Shown: positions 16,687 through 25,875, counted from the stretch's first letter. The stretch is 64,000 bases of DNA from Candidatus Avelusimicrobium luingense (GCA_900315845.1 OOHK01000005.1:50275-114274); one strand, 5' to 3'. Translations and numbers: made by a program. Notes: generated by a model from the letters alone, not told the origin.

Positions 16687-17733
16687 CTAAAACAACAGGA
16701 CTTTGAGTTCGTAGGCAATGGCCGAGATAAACGCCGCGGCCGGGATGGTAATAAACCACGCCCATACAATGCGTTTGGCTACGCCCCAGTGCACGCCCGA
16801 TAAACGGCGCAAGGCACCGATACCGACGATAGAACCCGTAATGGTATGCGTCGTGCTGACCGGAATTCCCAAAAATGAAGCGAAGAAAATGGAAATACCT
16901 GCCGCCGATTCCGCGCAGAAACCGTCCACCGGGCGAAGGCGCGTAATCTTTTGACCCATCGTTTTTACAATACGCCACCCGCCGGAAAGTGTCCCCAGCG
17001 CAATTGCTCCCTGACAAATAATGACGACCGAGAGCGGCACCACAAATTCGCCCGCGCGTATGGCGGCTAACTCTTGGTGGGAATAGAAAAACTCTTGCAG
17101 TGGGGCCACTTCCGCTCCGGCGAGTCCGCCAACAAGTAACATGCTGATAATACCCATCGTTTTTTGCGCGTCATTACCGCCGTATCCCAACGAATAGGCC
17201 GCGGCGGAAAAAAGTTCTGCCCGGCGGAAGAATCCGTCCACTTTAGAGGGCTTAAAGTTATTGGCAATATTAAATACGATAATGCCGATAACCGTGCTGA
17301 GAATAAAACCCAATATCGGCGAAATGAAAATAAACGCTACCGTTTTCAAAATACCGCTGGCTACTAAGGCAGAAGGGCCACCTTTTAGAAAACCTGCCCC
17401 AATCAGCCCGCCGATAAGCGCGTGAGAAGAACTGGACGGCAACCCAAACCACCAAGTAATCAAATTCCACCCGCACGCCCCGATGAGCGCACCAAACACT
17501 AAATTGGAGTCAATAAATTGGGTGTAAATGATACCTGCTCCGATAGTTTTTGCTACCGCTGTTCCGAAAATCAAAAACGCTACGAAGTTGAAAAATGCCG
17601 CCCACCATACCGCCAAACGCGGAGAAAGTACCCGCGTGGAAATGACGGTGGAAACGGCATTAGCCGCATCGTGAAATCCGTTTAGATAATCAAAAAACAG
17701 CGCCAAAAGAATTAGAAAAATAATCCAAGCCAT
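16687..17733 (-). CDS. pit: Inorganic phosphate transporter, Pit family
   Basis: 348 residues with about ten membrane helices. Pit carriers import metal-phosphate complexes with protons. Both halves carry the PiT signature: FHDAANAVSTVISTRVLSP near the N-terminus and GIPVSTTHTITGSIVG in the second half. GYGGNDAQKTMG is the conserved GGNDxxxxMG motif. It is preceded on the same strand by a DUF47/PhoU-like gene only 11 bases away, the usual partner of Pit carriers. Confidence 0.94.
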   Translation of the reverse strand: MAWIIFLILLALFFDYLNGFHDAANAVSTVISTRVLSPRLAVWWAAFFNFVAFLIFGTAVAKTIGAGIIYTQFIDSNLVFGALIGACGWNLITWWFGLPSSSSHALIGGLIGAGFLKGGPSALVASGILKTVAFIFISPILGFILSTVIGIIVFNIANNFKPSKVDGFFRRAELFSAAAYSLGYGGNDAQKTMGIISMLLVGGLAGAEVAPLQEFFYSHQELAAIRAGEFVVPLSVVIICQGAIALGTLSGGWRIVKTMGQKITRLRPVDGFCAESAAGISIFFASFLGIPVSTTHTITGSIVGIGALRRLSGVHWGVAKRIVWAWFITIPAAAFISAIAYELKVLLF

Positions 17734-17744
17734 AGATCGTTGCC

Positions 17745-18362
17745 TTAATTATTTTTCACCAAAATAGATTCCACCAGATTGGCCACGTGTTCGCAGTAAT
17801 CGGTGGTGCTTTCGGCAATTTCGTATAATTCTTTATGTTTGATGACCATGATGGGGTCTTTTTCGTGTTCAAATAAATACGAAATAGCCTCGTCGTGTAA
17901 TACATCACTTTCGTTTTCCAAACGGTTGATTTCCACACATTGGCGCAAGGTTTCGGTCATGCTTTTTTTATGGCGCAACGTAGCCAGTGCTTTTTGCAAC
18001 GCTTTGGTGGTTTGCTCTAACGTGGCGGCTAACTTTTTGCTATACTCCGTCGGTGTGGTGATTTTGTAAAGATGAAAGTGATTCGTCAGTAAATAGATGT
18101 TATCCATAATATCATCTAACCGGTTGGCCAATGCTAAAATATCTTCGCGGTCAAACGGGGTAATAAATGTTTCGTTCAATTTGTTAATGGTGGTATGTGT
18201 CAATTCATCGCCATAGTGTTCAAATTCGTGCATTTTACGCACATTTTCCGGCGTGAAACTACCTTCTTCAGCAATTTTGCGGTAAAATTCTGCCGCGCGG
18301 ACGATGTTTTCCGCTTGCTTGTCAAACAAATCAAAGAACTTATCTTCTTTCGGTAAAAACAT
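17745..18362 (-). CDS. PhoU-like DUF47 phosphate transport accessory protein
   Basis: 205 residues starting at the ATG at 18362, where GGAGAAAACCCC gives a ribosome binding site. An upstream in-frame ATG has none. The all-helical sequence (KFFDLFDKQAENIVRAAEF, HYGDELTHTTINKLNETFI, then FDREDILALANRLDDIMDN) matches the TIGR00153/DUF47 family. It is usually coded before Pit and thought to regulate phosphate uptake, with a metal-binding PhoU-type fold (conserved E/DxxxD repeats). It acts at the inner face of the membrane. Confidence 0.93.
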   Translation of the reverse strand: MFLPKEDKFFDLFDKQAENIVRAAEFYRKIAEEGSFTPENVRKMHEFEHYGDELTHTTINKLNETFITPFDREDILALANRLDDIMDNIYLLTNHFHLYKITTPTEYSKKLAATLEQTTKALQKALATLRHKKSMTETLRQCVEINRLENESDVLHDEAISYLFEHEKDPIMVIKHKELYEIAESTTDYCEHVANLVESILVKNN

Positions 18363-18391
18363 GGGGTTTTCTCCAATTTTATTTAGTCTGT

Positions 18392-18424
18392 AAAAACGCC
18401 CGCTTGCCAAAACGCAAACGGGCG
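18392..18424 (-). terminator. Terminator after ackA
   Basis: On the minus strand CGCCCGTTTGC and GCAAGCGGGCG form an 11-bp stem (one G-T pair) followed by TTTTT. It separates ackA from the phosphate transport genes. Confidence 0.85.
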
Positions 18425-18429
18425 CATCA

Positions 18430-19794
18430 TTACTTTTTCAATTCGTTTTTCAACTGCTCGGGCAAGTTTATAGCCGCTTTTAATAATTCGGGATGTTTTT
18501 TAACATCTTCTATAAACGCTGCATCACGCAGTTTGTTGCGGTAATTTTTCTCTTGGAAAATATACCGGAATTTCGTATAGACATCGTATTTGCCTTCCAA
18601 AATAGCCACGATATCTTGTACGCCGACGATTTCCTCATCGGTGGGAATTACAAAAATCTTTACTTTTGAGTTAGGCGCGGAAATCAAGCACTCTGCTTTA
18701 TTGGTGCTGGCAGCGCGGTTGCGTTCTTGATCTACGATAATACCAAAGTTTTCCAGTCCCGCCAGTGAACGCGCACGGACATCGGGGTCTCTCTCTCCGA
18801 TACCGGCCGTAAAGACGATACAATCTAAACTGCCCAGTTCCGCCATATACGCACCGACGTATTTTTTAATACGGTGCGCTTGTACTTGCGCGGCCATTTC
18901 GCAAAGTTCGTCGCCTTGTTCAATACCTTTGCGTACATCGCGTTGGTCGGAAAAACGGTCGCCGGTTAAGGCATACATACCGCTTTTTTTATTCAAAATC
19001 GGATACATTTCTTCGGGCGACATGTTTAGTTTTTTCATCATGTAGAAACAAGCAGACGGATCAATGTCTCCGGAGCGGGAACCCATGACTAACCCTTCCA
19101 ACGGGGTTAAGCCCATGCTCGTGTCAATACAACGGCCTTTTTGTACAGCCGTTAAACTGGCACCGGCGCCCAAATGGCAGACAATCGTATTAAGTTCTTC
19201 TACCGGGCGATCCATTAACACGGCCGCACGGCGAGAGGTGTATAGCACAGACGAACCGTGAAAACCATATTTGCGTACGGCATAATCGGTGTACCATTTA
19301 CGCGGCAATGCATACATGTAGGCTTCGGGTTCCATCGTTTGGTGAAAAGCGGTATCCATCACGCACACGTGCGTAACGTTGGGAAGTAGTGCGCGTGCGG
19401 CTTCAATACCCATAATGTGCGCCGGATTGTGTAAGGGGGCTAAATCGGAAATGTTGCGAAGTTCGTCAATAACGCTTTGATCTACGACGACTGATTTGGC
19501 AAATTTTCCGCCATGTACGATGCGGTGACCCACGGCACTGATGACGTTAATATCTTCAATGACGCCGTGTTCTTTATCGGTCAAGGTGTTAATTACTAAA
19601 TTGATGGCTTCTTTATGATCTTTGCAGTTTTGGTTAATTTCATATTCCGGGAAACCGGGGCGGTCTTGCGTAAGGCGGGTGCCGTCAATACCAATCCGTT
19701 CTACACCACCGGCGCATAAACTCTTTTTTTGCTCCCAATCATAGACGCTGTATTTTACAGAGGAACTACCACAATTCAAAAACAATATAATCAT
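18430..19794 (-). CDS. ackA: Acetate kinase with C-terminal extension
   Basis: 454 residues, about 50 longer than typical AckA (400). It interconverts acetyl phosphate plus ADP and acetate plus ATP, the ATP-yielding end step of mixed acid fermentation. The N-terminal FLNCGSSSVKYSVYD phosphate loop, VGHRIVHGG, the DTAFH box, YGFHGSS, VCHLGAGASLTAV and FTAGIGERDPDVR are all present. After the usual end (IPTDEEIVGVQDIVAIL) a charged, helical-looking tail of about 55 residues follows. No pta neighbour is in the window. AGGGAG precedes the ATG. Confidence 0.96.
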   Translation of the reverse strand: MIILFLNCGSSSVKYSVYDWEQKKSLCAGGVERIGIDGTRLTQDRPGFPEYEINQNCKDHKEAINLVINTLTDKEHGVIEDINVISAVGHRIVHGGKFAKSVVVDQSVIDELRNISDLAPLHNPAHIMGIEAARALLPNVTHVCVMDTAFHQTMEPEAYMYALPRKWYTDYAVRKYGFHGSSVLYTSRRAAVLMDRPVEELNTIVCHLGAGASLTAVQKGRCIDTSMGLTPLEGLVMGSRSGDIDPSACFYMMKKLNMSPEEMYPILNKKSGMYALTGDRFSDQRDVRKGIEQGDELCEMAAQVQAHRIKKYVGAYMAELGSLDCIVFTAGIGERDPDVRARSLAGLENFGIIVDQERNRAASTNKAECLISAPNSKVKIFVIPTDEEIVGVQDIVAILEGKYDVYTKFRYIFQEKNYRNKLRDAAFIEDVKKHPELLKAAINLPEQLKNELKK

Positions 19795-19951
19795 GCTTTA
19801 CTCCCTAGGGAAAAATGAGAAAAAAACTTCTCTTTTATTATTGTACAAAAAAAGCCGCTATCTGTGTGTGAACGGATTATAAGAAATGACGTGATAATCT
19901 CTTTTTGTCGTACCTGTTTGTCGGCTTATTTCATGAGATTCTTAGAAGCAA

Positions 19952-19982
19952 AAAACACCCTCGCAATTGGCGGGGGTGTTTT
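19952..19982 (-). terminator. Terminator after DUF885-like gene
   Basis: AAAACACCCTCGC and GCGGGGGTGTTTT form a 13-bp stem (one wobble) 18 bases beyond the stop at 20000. The rest of the 205-base gap to ackA holds only the ackA promoter region (TACAAT on the minus strand near 19842-19847). Confidence 0.8.
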
Positions 19983-19999
19983 GAATTTATTGAGCCCGA

Positions 20000-21868
20000 T
20001 TAAAAAGATTCTTTTAATTTTTTCAATTCGGCATCGCGTTTATATAACCGGCTTAATTCATCTTCTAACATATCCGGCGGTACATTACCGATTTGGAATA
20101 ATTTAGCATTGAAATCGGCTTCGTTAAATTTCTTGCCTTGTTTCTTTCTAAATTTTTCGTGTGCGGCATTAAACGCATTTAGCCCGATTTGATAACTAAC
20201 GGCTTCACCGGGATGGGCGACGATATATTTTAATATGTTTTCCGCCTGTTTTTCTTGTAAGCCGTGGGTTTGGGTTAAAAAGTCCATTGCTTCGGTGTAC
20301 GAGTATTGGCGCGTGTGCAAATTGGCATCTGCCCATGCGGCCAAGGAACGTAAATAATTGTTCCACGCTACAAACAGTAATTCTTCATCTAAACTTAAAT
20401 AACCGTTGTCTTTAGCAATTTGCTGTGCATAAACTGACCAGCCGTTAGCCGTGCTTTCAGACGGGAATAAGCGGCGAATGGCGGAATTAGACAACGTGTT
20501 TTGCGCTTGCAAATAGCGGCCCGGAACAAGTTCTTTACTAATCATGAGTTTGCGTGTCGGCGCATTGAAATCTTGATTAAATTGTTCTTGTTGGGTGCGT
20601 TTGTTCCCCGTCGGTACACGGAGTAAAAATTCCGGTTTGGGATCTAATTGGTCTCCAAACGGCGGTTGGAACAAGTAGGCATAATCATAGGCATAGTATT
20701 GCGGCATTTTGTCTATGTTAAATAACATGGCTTTTTTGGGTAGAGCCCCTTGTTGTATTAAAAACGTTAATGCTTCTTGGACATCTTTGTCTAATGTTTG
20801 TAACGGGACTTCGTCTATCTCTGCCGTCATGAAAGGCGCGGAAGCCGCATAAAAATCTTGGGCATTACGCAGTTGAAAATCTTTGTTTTTTCTTTTTTTG
20901 GCCGGTTTTTCCGTCTTGGCTTCCAATCCGTCCACGACGGTGACTTCATCGCTTTCTTCTTCCTGTTGCAAGAACGTGTCTAATGCTTTGGTAAGGGCGG
21001 TTTGGGTTGAAACAATATCTTTATCCAGTTCGCGTAAGAATTTATTTTGTTTTTTGCCTATCCATTGATATTTATTTTTTAAGATGAAGAAATATGCGTC
21101 TTTCCCTAACCGGAAATCTTGGCCGGAGGTTTGTTGGGAAAGTTGTTTGAAGTGGTCAAACATAGTTTTGACCGCTTGTTTGGCATTATAAACTAACCGC
21201 TTGGCCTGATTGACGGAATCCGGATCGGTTACGTCAGGTTGTAAAGCGGTTTCCCATTCGTCGGCAGATAAATAAGCGTAATAGGCTTTTTCCATGGCTA
21301 ATTGCGCTAAAAACGGAGCCGGGTTCGTCACATTGTTTTTTGCTTGTTCGGCTACTTGAGGAAGTTGGGTTAATCGGGCGGCCAAATCGGCACGTTGTTG
21401 TTTGGGGGACGTAATAGATTTGGTGATTAAATCATAAATAGCGTCTAACGATTGAGTGTAATATAAAGGATCATTATGAAAACGGCCTTGTTCTTCTTGC
21501 CAAATAGTCATATTGATACTATCCAACAAAAGTTGATAATCGGCCTGTTTGGCTTCGGAAAGTTGTTTGACATCAATGGCTTTTAAAGATTCTCGCACTG
21601 AGTACAATACCGTCAACATTTGAGTGGTTTGTTTTTGAGAACGGGTGTTTAATTTATTGTTAGCCGAACTGAAACCTAAACGTGTCGCTTGTTCCGGGTG
21701 AAAAGACAAAATAACCGATGAATAACGCTTGGCGGCTTCATCCAGCAGATTGTCGGTGAGCATTGTATCAATGTTCTCAAAATTAAAAGAGACTTGAGCG
21801 AAGGCATTGGATGCAAAGCATAGGCCAGCGCACAAGACTCCAATAGAAATAGATTTGCAATAAGTCAT
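20000..21868 (-). CDS. Exported DUF885-family protein with degenerate zinc motif
   Basis: 622 residues from the ATG at 21868, which has AGGA ten bases upstream and opens a Sec signal peptide (MTYCKSISIGVLCAGLCFA, cleavage after NAFA). The fold matches DUF885 end to end: N-terminal SFHPEQATRLGF, late AHPGEAVSYQIG and C-terminal QIGNVPPDMLEDEL. Active members, thought to be zinc peptidases, carry HExxPGHH and an EGWALYxE helix. Here the equivalent sites read KELVPGRY (residues 445-452) and NGWSVYAQ, so the histidine ligands and the second glutamates are gone. It is probably a periplasmic pseudoenzyme. An insert around 330-370 is Lys/Glu-rich. Confidence 0.82.
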   Translation of the reverse strand: MTYCKSISIGVLCAGLCFASNAFAQVSFNFENIDTMLTDNLLDEAAKRYSSVILSFHPEQATRLGFSSANNKLNTRSQKQTTQMLTVLYSVRESLKAIDVKQLSEAKQADYQLLLDSINMTIWQEEQGRFHNDPLYYTQSLDAIYDLITKSITSPKQQRADLAARLTQLPQVAEQAKNNVTNPAPFLAQLAMEKAYYAYLSADEWETALQPDVTDPDSVNQAKRLVYNAKQAVKTMFDHFKQLSQQTSGQDFRLGKDAYFFILKNKYQWIGKKQNKFLRELDKDIVSTQTALTKALDTFLQQEEESDEVTVVDGLEAKTEKPAKKRKNKDFQLRNAQDFYAASAPFMTAEIDEVPLQTLDKDVQEALTFLIQQGALPKKAMLFNIDKMPQYYAYDYAYLFQPPFGDQLDPKPEFLLRVPTGNKRTQQEQFNQDFNAPTRKLMISKELVPGRYLQAQNTLSNSAIRRLFPSESTANGWSVYAQQIAKDNGYLSLDEELLFVAWNNYLRSLAAWADANLHTRQYSYTEAMDFLTQTHGLQEKQAENILKYIVAHPGEAVSYQIGLNAFNAAHEKFRKKQGKKFNEADFNAKLFQIGNVPPDMLEDELSRLYKRDAELKKLKESF

Positions 21869-21907
21869 GTGTAATATCCTTTTAATAAAGTAATACAGCG
21901 CATTTTT

Positions 21908-21937
21908 ATTGTAGCGTTTATCGGGGGGAATTGTCAA
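21908..21937 (-). promoter_or_regulatory. Promoter of DUF885-like gene
   Basis: On the minus strand TTGACA, 18-base spacer, TACAAT, 40 bases upstream of the start codon at 21868. Confidence 0.65.
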
Positions 21938-22024
21938 CCGAAAATGTTTTTTGCCTCAGAAGTATAAAAATGATATACTTTTTTTGCTTCAAAGGTACCT
22001 AACCTGCAGTTGGAATGTAAAAGT

Positions 22025-22053
22025 TTTACCCGTTCCTTATTTTTTGCTATAAT
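22025..22053 (+). promoter_or_regulatory. Promoter of tRNA-Lys, tRNA-Leu and tig
   Basis: TTTACC, 17-base spacer and TATAAT preceded by TGC (extended -10). It ends 17 bases before the tRNA-Lys 5' end. Confidence 0.7.
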
Positions 22054-22070
22054 AAAGAAGTCAACTTTTA

Positions 22071-22143
22071 GGGCCATTAGCTCAGTTGGTAGAGCAGACG
22101 CCTCTTAAGCGTAAGGTCGTGAGTTCGAGCCTCACATGGCCCA
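22071..22143 (+). tRNA. tRNA-Lys (anticodon CTT)
   Basis: A full cloverleaf: acceptor GGGCCAT with ATGGCCC, D-arm GCTC/GAGC, anticodon loop CTCTTAA giving CTT, variable AGGTC, T-arm GTGAG-TTCGAGC-CTCAC, discriminator A. The closing pair of the anticodon stem (G27-A43) is a mismatch. CCA is not encoded. It is first in a tRNA-tRNA-tig transcription unit. Confidence 0.95.
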
Positions 22144-22177
22144 CTTTTTGAAGTTCTCATAAATTAAAAAACAATTC

Positions 22178-22259
22178 GGACGGATGGCGGAATTGGTAGA
22201 CGCGTACGCCTTAGGAGCGTATGGAATAATCCGTGAGGGTTCGAGTCCCTCTCCGTCCA
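22178..22259 (+). tRNA. tRNA-Leu (anticodon TAG)
   Basis: A class II tRNA with a long variable arm. Acceptor GGACGGA with TCCGTCC, anticodon stem TACGC/GCGTA around CTTAGGA (anticodon TAG), variable arm TGGAATAATCCGTG, T-arm AGGG-TTCGAGT-CCCT, discriminator A. CCA is not encoded. It is 34 bases after tRNA-Lys and 39 before tig. Confidence 0.95.
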
Positions 22260-22298
22260 TATTTTCCGGCCCGTCCGGTTAACAAGGAGTGTATTAAG

Positions 22299-23585
22299 AT
22301 GTCCATTTTCAAAACCGCCCAAGCGGGAGAAGTCAAAACCAAGCAACTCAGTAAAGAAGGTTGCCGGGTAACGTTATCGGTAGAAGCCGGTGCCGAATTA
22401 GTAACCAAAAGTTTTCAAAATGCTGCCGTACAAGTACAATCCCGCGCTCAAATGCAAGGTTTCCGCGCCGGTAAAGTACCGCTTGATTTAGTGAAACAAA
22501 ATTTTGCCGGACATATTAAAGAACGCGCATTAGATTTAACGGTTAAAGCCGCTATCAGTTCGGCTGTGACCGATGCTAAATTGGATGCGGTTGGCGTTCC
22601 TACCTTAACCAAAGCTGATTTTGCCAACTTCAAAGACAATACCGCATTTTCATTTGAAATGGCGGTAGATGTGGCGCCGGAATTTGAAGTAAAAGATTAT
22701 AAAGGTATTGAAATTACCAAAAAATCCGATACTGCTACCGATAAAGACGTGGAAGAAAATCTAAACCGCGTTTTAGATGCTAATGCCCGGTTGGAAAGCG
22801 CCCAAGAAGGTGCTACCATTGACGATAAATGCTATGCGGTCATCCATTACAAAGGCCAACGCAACGGTCAAGACGATTATAAATTAAGTGCCGATAGCGA
22901 ACTGGTGGATATGTCTGCTCCGCAAACCATGCCCGGTTTAGCAGAAGCGTTAATCGGCCTTAAGAAAGGCGATGAAAAAGACGTGCAAACCAAAGAAGGC
23001 AACGATACCATTTCTTACCATGTAACGGTGGACGATATTAAAAATAAAATCGTACCGAATTTGGATGATAGTTTCGCCAAAGATATGGGTTTTGAAACTT
23101 TAGACGAACTTAAAAAGAAAGTCAAAGAAAGTTTAGATGCCGAAGCCAAACAAAACTCCCAACGCGACGAAGTGGCCCAAATTGAAAACCACTTAGTTAA
23201 AATGAATAATTTTGCGTTGCCGCAAAGTTTGGTAGAAGAATATACGGAATCTTCGTTACACAATTTCGTGCACAATATGACGCAAATTAAACCGGAACAA
23301 TTAACCGCTGAGCAACACAAAGCGTTTGAAGAACGCATCCGCCCGACGGTAGAAAAAGATTTGCGTATTGGATACATTGTTCACGCGATTGCTAAAAAAG
23401 AAAACTTGCAAGCCACCGAGGAAGATTGGAAAGCCGAATTAGATAAGAGCCTTTCGTCTTCCCAAAACAAATCGGACGAGAAGAAAATTAAAGCGTTTTT
23501 TGATGAACGCAAAGAACACATCTTGGCGACGCTTACCGAACGCAAAGTGTTTGACTTCTTGAAAGCGCAAGCGAGTTACAAATAA
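22299..23585 (+). CDS. tig: Trigger factor (ribosome-associated chaperone, PPIase)
   Basis: 428 residues from the ATG at 22299, which follows AAGGAG. The longer reading would overlap tRNA-Leu. It has the N-terminal ribosome-binding domain with the signature QGFRAGKVPLDLVKQNF (consensus GFRxGKxP), the middle FKBP-like domain (CYAVIHYKGQRNG, TMPGLAEALIGLKKGDEKDV) and the helical C-terminal chaperone domain. It folds nascent chains at the exit tunnel. The clpP-clpX genes that often follow tig are absent; paired terminators come next. It appears cotranscribed with the two tRNAs. Confidence 0.96.
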   Translation: MSIFKTAQAGEVKTKQLSKEGCRVTLSVEAGAELVTKSFQNAAVQVQSRAQMQGFRAGKVPLDLVKQNFAGHIKERALDLTVKAAISSAVTDAKLDAVGVPTLTKADFANFKDNTAFSFEMAVDVAPEFEVKDYKGIEITKKSDTATDKDVEENLNRVLDANARLESAQEGATIDDKCYAVIHYKGQRNGQDDYKLSADSELVDMSAPQTMPGLAEALIGLKKGDEKDVQTKEGNDTISYHVTVDDIKNKIVPNLDDSFAKDMGFETLDELKKKVKESLDAEAKQNSQRDEVAQIENHLVKMNNFALPQSLVEEYTESSLHNFVHNMTQIKPEQLTAEQHKAFEERIRPTVEKDLRIGYIVHAIAKKENLQATEEDWKAELDKSLSSSQNKSDEKKIKAFFDERKEHILATLTERKVFDFLKAQASYK

Positions 23586-23611
23586 TTTCTGCGCGTTGCA
23601 GGCGCGCGGAA

Positions 23612-23649
23612 AAAACCGTTTTGTAGTTGCTAACTAGATAAACGGTTTT
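23612..23649 (+). terminator. First hairpin after tig
   Basis: AAAACCGTTT and AAACGGTTTT form a 10-bp stem around an 18-base loop that itself contains TAGTT/AACTA. It is the first of two stacked hairpins after tig. Confidence 0.5.
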
Positions 23650-23655
23650 AACCTC

Positions 23656-23687
23656 AACCCCCGGGCATTCTGCCCGGGGGTTATTTG
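23656..23687 (+). terminator. Strong terminator after tig
   Basis: A perfect 12-bp GC-rich stem AACCCCCGGGCA / TGCCCGGGGGTT with a TTC loop, followed by ATTTG. It insulates tig from the SpoIID-like gene promoter 40 bases on. Confidence 0.85.
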
Positions 23688-23727
23688 TCGGGGTGGGAAA
23701 AACATAAACCCTACCGGTGTATTATGG

Positions 23728-23733
23728 TATAAT
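23728..23733 (+). promoter_or_regulatory. Leaderless-type promoter of SpoIID-like gene
   Basis: TATAAT preceded by TGG, with exactly six bases before the ATG at 23740. No Shine-Dalgarno sequence. Confidence 0.6.
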
Positions 23734-23739
23734 TGCTAT

Positions 23740-25875
23740 ATGAGAAATTATATCGTTTTGGGACTTTCTTTTTTAGGTAGTATCGCTGCGTGGGCGCAAG
23801 TAACTCCTGACGTGGCACCGTCTGCACAAACGGGGGCAAAGCCGGCATTGGCCGCTACCCGGTTTGTAGGGAACTTAAATGAATCAGCGCTCTATAAGAG
23901 CGTGTTGGATTATTCTTTGCCTGACGAAATTAAAGCGGTTACCCAAAAATGTATTATTGATAGTGTAGAAGAATGTTTTATTACCTTAAAAGCCTATGAA
24001 AACGCCGAAGAAGTCCCTTTGGCAACCGCCGCAAATTTGGAACTGGCCGTCCTGTCCGTGCAACGTGGTCAAATTAAACAAGCCCAACGCTATATCGCAA
24101 AAGCGGTTTCGTTGCAACCGGAAGACCCGTTTATTCAATTAACGCATGGGTGGATTTTGCTTAGTGCGGGGAAATATAAAAAAGCCCGCAAAGCGTTTGA
24201 AGATTTACTCTATTTGACGGCTGATTTTGAATATGTTTCATCGGCTAAATTAGGCAATGCACTTGCTTTGTATTTTAGCGGTAAACGCGAAAAAGCCGCG
24301 TCTGAACTGCAATATCTTTATACTTCTAATCCTTATGTCATTTCGTTTGTATCGTATATGTTGGGGCGGATTGCTTCGGAAACTAAAAACGGTAAAAAAT
24401 TAGCCCCGGTATTTTTACAGCAATCTTTGTCTCATGATGAAAAAAATTATGCGGCTGCCAAGTTGTTTGCCAAACTTTCCGAGAAGGAAAAAAACCATTT
24501 ACACGCGTGGCAGTATTATGCAACATTATACAGTTTAGATACCCGTAATGAACAACTCGCTAAAAAAATAGCCCAATACGAACAAGAGTTTGGCGATAAA
24601 GGTATGGACTATTTATTTTATCTGCGTTTAGAACAACCGATTGTCCATGTAATGCCTTCTACCTCATCTACGTTAGTCCGCATGGGATTATATGCTAATA
24701 ATGCACGTGAAGTACAAACCTTACAAGCGGTCTCGGTACTCGGGTCGGGTGCTATTAAAATTACCGATGATAAATTAGGCGAAGTATTGCATATCCCCGG
24801 CTATATTGAAAAAACCATTGTGTTTAACCCTGTAACGGGAGGCGTAGACGTAACCGATAACCGCGGGCATGTAGAGTTTTCCGCCAAACGTCCTTTTACA
24901 TTTTCATTAGTCAAAGACAAACACACGTTGCTCGTGCGTAACGTGCGTGCAAGCAGTATGTTTGCCGCTAATTTCAGTGATAAAGAATTGAAAGGTTCTC
25001 TAACGGTTGTACCTACTGCGGCCGGGTTTACGTTAATTAACAACGTCTATGCGGAAGATTTGATTCCCGCCTTGTTGGCTACCCAAGTCCAAGAAATTAA
25101 GCACAAAGAAGCATTAACGGCGCTGGCGGTAGTGTTTCGCTCGGCCTTATTGGCTACCGTAAAAGCCCGTTCTTCCGCTCCGTATCACATTACCGACAAT
25201 GATGAAGAATTCCATTTTGAAGGTATCAATTTGATTTTCAAAGATTTATTAGACGCGTCTAAAACTTCCAGCCATGTTCAACTGACACAGGCTCCCGCCG
25301 GATATTATGCCGATTGCGGGGTGCTTGGGGCGGAAACAGTAAAAAACAGCGCGTCTGATCCGGGTTATGTTTTCTCACCCGCAAACGTCAGCAAATATGT
25401 TTTATCCAATCCGCCGGCGGACTTATATTCCCGCCCGCATGATCCTACCCAATGGGCCGGTATCAAGTGGATCTATTTGTATGACGCTCAAGACATTGAA
25501 AACCGTTTGGCCTACCAACAAAACATCGGCAAACTGCGTGCGATGACTCCGGTGCGTTTATCGCCTACCGGCCGCATTTTGTCTATGCGTTTTGAAGGAA
25601 GCAAAGGGACATACGAAACCCAAACTCCGCAAGAAACCGCTTTTGTGTTAAGTGCGGGGACTATGCGCTCCAACCTGTTTGATATCGTGCCATTATACAA
25701 AGGGAAAAATATCAAAAGCGTCTTGGTGCGCGGTTATGATACCGGGTTAGGAAACGGCCTTTGCTTACGCGGTGCAGACGGTTTAGCCAAACAAGGTGCG
25801 GACTTTATGGCCATTATTAAGTATTATTTCCCGCAGGCGCGCATCTTGAACACCCAAACAGGAGCGGTAAAGTAA
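23740..25875 (+). CDS. Exported TPR protein with SpoIID/LytB domain
   Basis: 711 residues. Sec signal peptide MRNYIVLGLSFLGSIAAWA, then a TPR-like helical region (about 90-270, with LAVLSVQRGQIKQAQRYIA and LLSAGKYKKARKAFEDLLY). The C-terminal 300 residues follow the SpoIID/LytB pattern: EDLIPALLATQVQEIKHKEA with LTALAVVFRSALLATVKAR, and near the end GLGNGLCLRGADGLAKQGA and IIKYYFPQARI. Family members bind or cleave peptidoglycan glycan strands, so a role in wall remodelling in the periplasm is likely. It is the first gene of a three-gene operon; the next ATG follows its stop directly. Confidence 0.85.
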   Translation: MRNYIVLGLSFLGSIAAWAQVTPDVAPSAQTGAKPALAATRFVGNLNESALYKSVLDYSLPDEIKAVTQKCIIDSVEECFITLKAYENAEEVPLATAANLELAVLSVQRGQIKQAQRYIAKAVSLQPEDPFIQLTHGWILLSAGKYKKARKAFEDLLYLTADFEYVSSAKLGNALALYFSGKREKAASELQYLYTSNPYVISFVSYMLGRIASETKNGKKLAPVFLQQSLSHDEKNYAAAKLFAKLSEKEKNHLHAWQYYATLYSLDTRNEQLAKKIAQYEQEFGDKGMDYLFYLRLEQPIVHVMPSTSSTLVRMGLYANNAREVQTLQAVSVLGSGAIKITDDKLGEVLHIPGYIEKTIVFNPVTGGVDVTDNRGHVEFSAKRPFTFSLVKDKHTLLVRNVRASSMFAANFSDKELKGSLTVVPTAAGFTLINNVYAEDLIPALLATQVQEIKHKEALTALAVVFRSALLATVKARSSAPYHITDNDEEFHFEGINLIFKDLLDASKTSSHVQLTQAPAGYYADCGVLGAETVKNSASDPGYVFSPANVSKYVLSNPPADLYSRPHDPTQWAGIKWIYLYDAQDIENRLAYQQNIGKLRAMTPVRLSPTGRILSMRFEGSKGTYETQTPQETAFVLSAGTMRSNLFDIVPLYKGKNIKSVLVRGYDTGLGNGLCLRGADGLAKQGADFMAIIKYYFPQARILNTQTGAVK

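Noticed and set aside
19864..20106. Small open frame between ackA and the DUF885 gene
   Set aside because: It spans a terminator and overlaps the DUF885 gene end on the other strand; no ribosome binding site.
22233..22298. Upstream start for tig overlapping tRNA-Leu
   Set aside because: It would code through the tRNA. The ATG at 22299 has AAGGAG and matches the family start.
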